Shown one piece after another: positions 55,878 through 64,000 of a DNA stretch of 64,000 nt; the first letter of the stretch is position 1, and every line of letters starts with the position of its first letter. The notes beneath the pieces were generated by a model, which worked only from the letters and a program-made list of their open reading frames with translations, had not been told where the DNA came from and ran no database searches. Location: contig NC_132896.1 of the NCBI RefSeq assembly GCF_030463535.1, forward strand, positions 16,907,709-16,971,708. The letters are read 5' to 3'. The translations under genes were made by a program, and so were the position numbers. This DNA comes from Salminus brasiliensis. Its lineage: Eukaryota; Chordata; Actinopteri; Characiformes; Bryconidae.

Positions 55878-58485
55878 CACAGTACATGCATTAACTGCGT
55901 AAACTGTGTTTACATACAAAATTAAACTATTTTGTTTAAAAATATATATTTTTTAACATTCACCACTACTCACTCTCACTTTTTGGCTGTCTTGCGTAAA
56001 CTCTTACACTCTGACACACACATATACTCAAACACCTTAAACTTCAGTTTTCCCTTTTCCTTATGATCATGCAGACATTTCATTTTCCATCAAAATGAAA
56101 CTGACCCAGTCATTTCCTCAACTTTCAGCCTCTCCACCCATCCTCAGTCTCGCACACAAGAACACCTACAAACACACTCACACACACCCAAAGCAAAATA
56201 AATCTCGTCTGTGTAACGGGAAAATATGGAAACGTATAAAAGCACAGCTGAATGAACTCGCCTCGCTGATGTTGCTACTTAAAATGAACTTCCTCACAGT
56301 ATGCTATAACATCATTGTTGTTTTAGAGTCCAAGGTTAGATAAGAGGAACGGATGTTTCTCCACTTTTTCACACAAAGTCCACACCTCTCTCAGCTGGAC
56401 ACTGCCTTTTTGCCCAGAACTGCTCACTTGACTGCAGTTGTATTAGTCTTGTCACCATCTAATACAATGGAGGATGGATGCTATTGACAAACTATGGAGG
56501 TTTTATTGGTATCTCTGAAAATATTGGGGATGATGAGCTGATCATTTTTGTCCACAGCATCAGTGAAATGAACTTGCAATTTCTAGATGCAAACTTTGAA
56601 TGGCTGTTCCAATCGATGTGACTTGCCCCATATCTAACTATATGAGAAATACACTCAGCTGTAGCATTAAAGCTGAATGCCTAATATTGTGCAATGTTCT
56701 CTTTGTGCCAGCGAAAAAGCTCTGAACCACTGAGCTATGGACTCCTCAAGACCTTTGAAAGTGATCTATGGTATCTGGCACCAAGACGTTAGCAGCAGTT
56801 GCAAGTCTTGTAAGTTGGGAGGTGGGGCGTCCATGGATTCCACTTGATAATATGGGAGGAGTTTGTAAAAGAGGGAGGAGAACTCGGGTTGAGAACGTTG
56901 GGTTGAAGTTCATGCGGCTTCTGCTTTATGGTAGAAGGCAGGACCCCCACCTCTGATAAGTGGAGCTAGGAATGAGAGATACTGCAGAGGTTAAGGGAGG
57001 AGACAGGGTGGTGGTGGGTTGTGAAAACTTCGTAGTTAATATGTGGACAGGTAGGGATGGAATTTATAAGACGTTAGATTCTACTTCTCGTCCCAAAAGA
57101 GATTTTTTCAATTGAAAATTTAATTAAATTCTAATTAAATTACATAACTGTTGTTTTGGCAATGCAGTGTGAACTTCATGCAGCAATTATGTTTAAGAAC
57201 ATGCAAAAACCTTTCATGTTTCTGACAAAACATTGAGTTAAAATAGTGACATACTGCATCTCCTTCGGTTCGCAGAAAAATAAAGCTCTGGAGCTCATAT
57301 TTATGATGTGTTCCATATGTTCTGCAAGTCATTTGTCAACCAGAGATTGCCTGTGGCATGTCTTTATATTAAAACCTTATGAGAAACATCCTCTTTAAAT
57401 TCAGAGTAGAAACCGCCTGAACTCTAATGTTACTGCAAGCAAAGTCCCAGCACCCAGACCGAGGCTAATTAATCTTGGCACCTGAGATGTGCCTATGTCA
57501 TTCAGTAGCTTCAGCACACGTAATAGCTTTAGGATTGCCGTCAATTGGTAGTTTTGCACATGTGCTCTCACAGGCGCCCATACGCACGCAGCCACACACA
57601 CGTTCCCTCTGCCTTGAGTCCTTCCTCACAGATGTGGACCTCCACACATACACTTGTGAGGAGCAAACTCTCCCCTCTATCATCACAGCTGGCCTGTTTG
57701 GCAGGGCCCCCAGCAAAACTTAAAAAGAGTTCTTTCTCATAAAAGCCCATCGTCTCTGTCTCTCTTACACCCCCACCTGCCCCTGACTCCTGCCCAGCGC
57801 TGACCTCCTCAAGCCGATTCGCCCCCTCTCCGACAGCTGTGTGCTGCATTCCTCCAGCGCAGCGCCTGAAAAATGCCAGAAATTGAGCTCGCTGTGGTGC
57901 TTCAAGGGGCCTAGGATGTGGTTTCCATTAAAGCCCATTAAAGCCTCAGGACAGGCATGAAGATATGGGACGTGTGGTGCTGGTGCTGCATGGGTTGCTG
58001 TATTTAGCAAGCTTGGTCGGGCTCCAGTGCCAGCTGTTAAACTGCAGTGATGTGAACGGAGGCTGGCTCAGGTACTCATTCATGACTCCTCAGTGTGTGT
58101 GGAGCCACTCTAATCCCACGTGCTGCCCCTCTTAAGGTGATGGTACAGTAAGTACATTCACATAGTGCTAGATAGATTGCCATTCGTTTCTGTCTAGTCC
58201 AACCACGTGGTTACTGACTGTGTCACAGTAACAATTCTGCCAATAGGTCCATTTTCAGAATGCATCAACAGTACATGAAGAAGCCAATTAGAACAGAGTC
58301 AGAACCAGGGAGAATTGGCCTTTCATCGGGCAGAAGCACAAAGTCATGGCTGCCAGGACTTAGTAAGAAAATATTTTACTACTTCCTAAAAAGTGAAACC
58401 TAGTCAGAGTCAACTGTTTTTGTATTGATATGTGACTGATAGGATTAACGTTAGCTTTCTGTAACTTGCAAAATATTAGGTAAGA

Positions 58486-58675
58486 TTAAGCACACTTTAC
58501 TGCCATTGCACAGTACAATGGAACCTCCACATTTAGCCCACTTGTGGCAGTGAGAACACACCAGGAGTGGTGGGCAGCCAACTCAGCACCCAGCTGGATG
58601 CCAGTCCAGGGAACCAAATCAGCAACCTTCCAGGCCCAATACTGCTTTGCTAACCTTTAGGCCACGGAAGCCTAC
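58486..58675 (-). repeat. tRNA-derived SINE, minus strand
   Basis: On the minus strand the head reads CGTGGCCTAAAGGTTAGCAA (A box region), then GGAAGGTTGCTGATTTGGTT with CCC (B box region). It continues into text with CAGCTGGGTGCTGAGTTGGC and GCCCACCACTCC, typical of a fish SINE. Moderately decayed. Confidence 0.7.
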
Positions 58676-60898
58676 GCTTGCTATAACATTTCCATTGTGT
58701 TTGGATTCATATATAAACAATAGTAGCAACCACTTTAAAGCTTGGATTTGGAAGGTATCAGTAATCACAAAAGCAGACCTATTTAAGATGGCCTTAAATT
58801 CCTGTGGTATGAATGAGGTGACACAGTGCTAACTAAGAGTGAAGTTTAAGATTCTATTACTTGTTAGATACTTAGAGCAAAACTAAGAAGCCAGATTCGA
58901 ACCCATAAACACATCTTTGGCTGTTCAACTACACGAGGCAGAGATATATTTGTGTAAATCTCACTTCTCATGAAGCTATCTAAGTAATACAAGACGGGAA
59001 ACATTCGGCCTATGGGACATATGAGCATTTAAGGAATTCTTCCCCAATGAGGCATTAAATGAAACCAAAAGATCATTTTTAAATGAACCACAGAGACAGA
59101 AATAGTCTCCACTTCCACTTGCCAATATAGTTGGGTCATCTGACAACTATCTCAATGTTAGGGTGGGTATTATGGGTCCCTAGTGCATCGCTACATTACT
59201 ACAGGGAGGCCAGAAACTGACAGACTCAATCCAACAAGTCAAACTCTTGAGCAAAATATCTGCAGTTTTCTGGCAGCAGTAGTGCAATTCAACATTTGTA
59301 CTATATAAGTTTAGTCATGTACTATCTGTGCGTGATGAGGAAATCCCCAGTCACTGCCCTGAAAGTGCCAGGCATAATGTGCGGAATTCCCTCTTCTACA
59401 GTTGGTACAGGACTCCCTGTGCTTCCCGTCCACTGACGGCGTGATACACTTTGTCCGTAAAAGCCGTCTCAGAGGAGGGAATCTTTTTTGGGGTGAAAAA
59501 AACCCAAAACAATGGAGAATCATGGTTCCTTTAGCCTTGGAACTAAATCCAACGTGATCCTAATATTATGAACAAAAGAGTTCATAAGAGAGAAACGATA
59601 CAGGCTTCTCAATAAAATAAAAAAAACTCGCAATAATGAACGAGGCCACAGACAATGAAGAAAACAGTAGTTAACTAACAGCAGTGAGGAGGCAACCATA
59701 TTTTGTTTCCTGTCTCTTTTATTACTGTCTTTCAGAGGGAGGAAAAACCTTGAGGGGGTACTTAACTGCTCAAGATTTAGCAGCTGATGGCACGCATTTT
59801 ATTTCCACATATGCCTCATATGAAACATTTATTTATTTATTTTTGAATTTTTCTTTCCTTTACACACGACTTGCTCCAGCTTTGCTTTCTGTTTTGAGTA
59901 TTTCATGGTGAATTATCTGTGGGTTCAGCTCTTCAGCCTAGATGACAGCAATACAAATTCACCTGATGCCTTTGGAGCTCACGGTTGATTTACAACTCCA
60001 AGGTCTCGAAAAAAGTCCCGACAAGACTTGGGACCACCTGCCAAAACAGGAGGCAGCTACTGCATCTCCAAGTGCGAGGCCTGCTTCTCGCATTGAGGAG
60101 GGTACTCATTTTCTTACTTATACTTCTGTCTAGCTGCAAGGTTAAGACAACAGAAAAGGAGAACAGTGTTTTTATTAGCTTGTAGACTGGTCCCCAACCT
60201 CAGTTTACGCAAGAATGCGCACAATAATAAGGGAATAGAAAACCATATGGCCAGATTGCGTGGCTACTTCAGTTAGGTTTTACTGGTTATAAAAGCAGGT
60301 TCTGAAGACTTGGGAGAATGACAAACAATACTGATATCCTGCAACAGGATCCTGTAACCTCTCACAATATGCTCTGAATCCTGGGGGGGGGGGGATTTGT
60401 GCCGCAGTTCAAAAGTCCTGGTGAAGGAGATTCCCCTTGAAATTGCAATATGGCAGCGGATGAAAATGCATTATGGCTGGCTCGTAAACCAACCTGTATA
60501 TCACAGGGGTGGAGGATGACTATGACGCTGGCATCATCCCTAATACTCAGGGCAATTACAAGAAGGCATCTGCATGAATTATGAAAATGTTTTCACTAGT
60601 CTAGCGTCTACAGCTATAAATCTCAAAGGCTGTCAGCCTGTCAAGCACTGGATGGTTGAAGAGATACGTTAATGGCCAACATTAACAACTCCGCTAATAT
60701 TTCACTAAGAGAAAGCACGGCTCTGCTGTTGGCTTCTCACCCAGCGAGAAAGGCTGTGTGTGTGCGCAGTCTGTGCTCGCGCTCCACTCCTCCGCTGAGG
60801 GATGATCGTGCTTTGCACTTGGCTGACCCCTACCTACTGAATGCCTCCCAACCTCCCATGTTGCTGCCCTGCAGCCCACTATGAACTGCCATACAGTT

Positions 60899-60920
60899 TA
60901 AAAAAAAAAAGGGGGGGGGG
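60899..60920 (+). repeat. adjacent A and G runs
   Basis: About eleven A residues directly followed by nine G residues; another G run lies at 60383-60394. Such runs are prone to assembly length error. Confidence 0.8.
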
Positions 60921-61070
60921 CGGCACTGTCCTGACCAAGCTTGGTGTGCCAATGTCTGTAATGTGACTCCAAAGTGAAACCAAATTTCACATTTGAATGA
61001 AATGGTCAAACTGTGAACTGCAGCTGATGCGATCATATCAGGTAAAGCAGAGGTCCACAGTTCATCAATT

Positions 61071-61220
61071 CATTGTGGTCCTGGAGGGCCAACATCCAGC
61101 ACAGTTTGCTGATTTCTCTGCTCAAACACACATACTAAACCTGGCAATTTGGAGTTAAATGAGGTGTGCTTGAGCAGGAAAATCGGCAAGCTCTGCTGGA
61201 CTCCAAACCTCCAGGACTGG
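61071..61220. mobile_element. foldback DNA element, complete copy
   Basis: The left arm has GGTCCTGGAGGGCC and TCTCTGCTCAAACACAC. The right arm has GTGTGCTTGAGCAGG and CCTCCAGGACTGG, its reverse complement with mismatches. About 150 bases without an ORF; the family is common in fish genomes. Confidence 0.75.
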
Positions 61221-62047
61221 AAACGAAGACCACAAATAGAGAAAAACCATCTCAAGTGATGATTTGAAAACAGGCAATTATCAGCATCACCTTCTACACT
61301 GTTACATGGATGAACGCAACACAGACATCTCCACAGACATGCTTTATCACCCCATTGTACTGTGGTTTTATTGGTAAATGTTCGGAGCGAGCAAGTTCTC
61401 AAGGTGTGACGAAGGCTCAAGGCCAAGTCTGACTTTTAATGAGAGAGTTGTGATGAATCATCCATGGGGAATTCTGTTCCTCCACGGTGTAATCTACAGT
61501 AAATAGCAAGTTATTGCTCAGACAGAACTGTGACTGTGCAGTCATTACCTAACCAGGCAAATAACGTCTTTTTTAGAGTACAGCAATTGTGCAGGCTACT
61601 GCTGTAAAAGTAAACACTTCCAGACTTGAAACACAAAATCATGTGGAGAGTGAATTTCACATGAAAATTCCACATTAAAGTGTTTATAGTAAAGGTTACA
61701 CAAGTGACAGCTCATAATCATTGGATGAACGCGACCCCCCACCAAAAATGGAACCAAAAAAGCAAGGCATGGCTGTCTTGATAAGGGAACAGCCAACCCC
61801 TTCCAAAGGCCACTACTAGATAATATATTCAACAATGAATCAACAGAAAATCAATAATTGCATCATAATCAGGATGCAAGCACAATGATGGCCTCTTTGC
61901 TTCTCAAAGCCAATCACTAAAACCCTCAGATAATAGAAGATTCGATTCAGCACAGTGCACTGATCTGTAACTGTAAGGAAACTAGCCCAAGGTGGCAACA
62001 GAAACAATGCAATTCAGAAAAATCTGCCGCTGCCGTTAACTTAACTT

Positions 62048-62346
62048 GGGGCAGTGGTGGCTCAGCGGTTAGAGCGCCGGGATATCGATAACAGGGTTGT
62101 GGGTTCGATTCCCGGGCTCGGCAAGCTGCCACTGTTGGGCCCTTGAGCAAGGCCCTTTACCCTCTCTGCTCCCCGGGCGCTGGAGTTGGCTGCCCACCGC
62201 TCTGGGTGTGTGTGTGTACTCACTGCCCCTAACACGTGTGTGTGTGTGAGTGTGTGTTCACTACCAGATGGGTTAAATGCGGAGGACACATTTCGCTGTA
62301 CAGTCCACACTGTACAGTGACGAATACGTGCACCTTTATCCTTTTT
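62048..62346 (+). repeat. tRNA-derived SINE, well-preserved copy
   Basis: Pol III A box TGGCTCAGCGG (62058-62068) and perfect B box GGTTCGATTCC (62102-62112) in the head GGGGCAGTGGTGG. The body has GCAAGCTGCCACTGTTGGGC and GAGCAAGGCCC, and the end is TACGTGCACCTTTATCC. The B box is intact, so the copy is probably young. It is not a tRNA gene: no cloverleaf can be completed. Confidence 0.92.
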
Positions 62347-62779
62347 AAGCTAAACTTCAAATCCGTGCCTTAAAGCAGGGTTTCCAAACCTAACCGGAAA
62401 GGATTTCGATTCTGACCAATCAGAAACACGTATTATCAACTATTAGTAGACTAAGACTACAAAGAAATCAAGTGGAACAAGGTATACTCTGGCTTGTTTG
62501 GGATGAATACCTGTAGTCACATTGGCCCTTTATGGATAAGATTGGACACTCTTGTCTTTATGCAACTCTTAAATGATGTGGACCAAGTTTCCCAAAAGCA
62601 TTATTGTTAAGATCATCTTACCCTTTGGAGAGAGTGTGTTTAGTGTGATGCTCGCTTGACCATCTTTGTGCTAAAAAGATTTCAGAGAAACTCATTTCCT
62701 GCCTCAATTTACCAAAAAGCTTGTGTGTTTCTCTGCTGATTACCTATTTTAATTTAATCATAAATTTGGGGCCCTTGAG

Positions 62780-62860
62780 TGCTCTCGTGGCTCAGTTGTA
62801 GAGTACCTGTCTCTAATGTCAAATGTAAAGATTGCAAGCTCAAATCACAAGTCTCTTCAT
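62780..62860 (+). repeat. possible tRNA-like SINE head
   Basis: CTCGTGGCTCAGTTGTAGAG resembles a Pol III A box region. The later AAGCTCAAATCAC is a poor B box, and no body can be recognised. Confidence 0.3.
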
Positions 62861-63168
62861 TAAAATCAGGAGGTAAAATTTAGGCCCTTGAAAAACAATG
62901 CAATTTCCACACCGAGTCATTGTATTAGGCAGAGTCTGACACACACTGGAAGCCGATTGGTCGTACAAGAAGCTTGGGGAAGGAATCTTTACTCAGGTAG
63001 CGTGTCACGTTTCCCTGACCTCTGCCTGCCAGAACAATTCCAGGGTGCCTCCTGCCTCTCCGTCCGCTTCCTCCATGTGTCTTTCCCACGCTCGGCATGT
63101 GGATAGTGAAGGAAATCTACTTGGAAACCTTGTAGACAAAGCTTGAAGATCACAAAAACAGTGGCGGG

Positions 63169-63219
63169 GTGTGTATGTGTGTGTGTTGTGTGTGTGTGTG
63201 TGTGTGTGTGGGGGGGTGT
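63169..63219 (+). repeat. GT microsatellite with G run
   Basis: GT dinucleotides interrupted once, ending in seven G residues. Confidence 0.92.
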
Positions 63220-64000
63220 ATTTCCTCTGTTTGGATCAGAGCATGAGGTTGCTGTTTATTTGGACACCCGGAGGAAGACATGTATCTGCGGCGCAACAGT
63301 TATGGCACAATGCACAGCGACATCCACCTTTTATACTCAGTAATATTTACGAGGCGAGGCAGGCAGGCCGTCAAGCAGCCAAGTATCAACAATGTACTCT
63401 CTCCTCTAAACAGACATTCTCCTCTCAAGATGGAGAGCAACCTTTCACACTGGATACTGCTACAGCCATTGACTAGAAACTGGTTTGGGCCGAAACTGAA
63501 AACACTGCATGCCCTTTATTTCTCTGAATGCCAAACAATATTTGGAGGATGGGATAACACAGCATACTCAGCATATTCATTAACTGGCCACTGACCGACC
63601 ATTCACCCATAATAAGGAGCGTGCAGCATGTCTAGTAACTAGTTAGACCTATGTGACCTCTTAGTTAAGCTCGTTTTTGTACTTAGGTACATTTCTTTCT
63701 CTCTCTTTTTTTTTTTTGTTGCAAATGGTAAAACCTTAATTTATTCACACACTTATTCTTGATTTGCAGATTTCCTTATTTACTTTGAATTATTTTATTG
63801 ACTTCAAGGCTTGATTGCATGTAAGGTAATATTCAAATATATCTACTACCTACATTTTATTTCCATCTCTACTATAAAAAAGTAGCTATTATATTAATAG
63901 TCTGCTACATCTGATAACCCAAACTTAGGCTGAAATCCCTGAAAGTCTAGTCATTACAACGTAGCTAAGTGCACCCATATTCCTCTTGAAGTTTAATCAT

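Larger units (their letters stand above)
52618..64000 (-). other. kdrl: kdrl intron 1 (partial)
   Basis: At least 11.4 kb upstream of exon 2 without a convincing exon 1. It holds an AT-rich palindrome, an hAT-type element, three SINEs, a transposon terminus, a foldback element and microsatellites, all listed separately. The stretch 57550-58010 is GC-richer and could hold regulatory sequence, but nothing in it is diagnostic. I see nothing nameable in 56100-57500, 58700-60700 and 63230-64000. Confidence 0.65.

Noticed and set aside
56414..56450. Candidate exon 1 (MVTRLIQLQS, then GTGAGC donor, correct phase)
   Set aside because: Only about ten residues, with a stop codon directly upstream and no hydrophobic signal-peptide core.
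57568..58010. Overlapping open frames on both strands in the GC-richer patch
   Set aside because: Long frames are expected by chance where GC content rises. None resembles a known protein or joins a splice-consistent gene.
60694..60879. Minus-strand frame ending at a GTGAGA donor in a phase that fits exon 2
   Set aside because: The peptide before the donor is charged and polar, not a signal peptide.
62048..62125. tRNA gene
   Set aside because: A and B boxes are present, but the sequence does not fold into a complete cloverleaf and continues into a SINE body.

Overview
This is a eukaryotic, teleost-type window: 64 kb dominated by one long intron-rich gene on the minus strand, with AT-rich introns full of fish-type SINEs, Tc1/mariner and hAT remnants, foldback elements and microsatellites. 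I see no operons, prokaryotic genes, CRISPR arrays or viral genes. The SINE families fit an otophysan fish such as a characin or catfish. That placement is inference from remembered repeat families, not a search result.

The gene is a vascular endothelial growth factor receptor tyrosine kinase. I recovered 29 consecutive coding exons, from 52617 down to the stop codon at 8488-8490. Every junction has GT/AG ends and the reading phase carries across all 28 introns. They encode seven Ig-like domains, one transmembrane helix, a juxtamembrane segment, a split kinase and a C-terminal tail, about 1275 residues. Exon 1 (5' UTR and signal peptide) was not found and probably lies beyond 64000, so intron 1 would exceed 11 kb. 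With exon 1 the gene would have 30 exons, as human FLT1 and KDR do.

The kinase and the middle of the tail resemble KDR (VEGFR2). The start of Ig1, the transmembrane region and the last 18 residues resemble FLT1 (VEGFR1). The true KDR-type tail end is absent. This mosaic best fits the fish kdr-like gene kdrl (the VEGFR4 lineage), with flt1 and kdr as alternatives.

Layout from left to right: 1-6800 is intergenic sequence downstream of the gene, with SINE and LINE-like repeats, an inverted repeat pair and local duplications. About 6820-8487 is the probable 3' UTR. The stretch 8488-15339 holds the tail exons and the last kinase exon; 20266-30376 the rest of the kinase and the juxtamembrane exon; 31255-31361 the transmembrane exon; 32325-52617 the Ig exons. 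The stretch 52618-64000 is intron 1, with an hAT element flanked by an 8-base duplication, SINEs and microsatellites. The receptor would sit in the endothelial plasma membrane, bind VEGF through its Ig domains and signal through tail tyrosines. I found no convincing undescribed system. The most useful leads are the receptor's mosaic character, its altered tyrosine set, and several structurally clear mobile elements.
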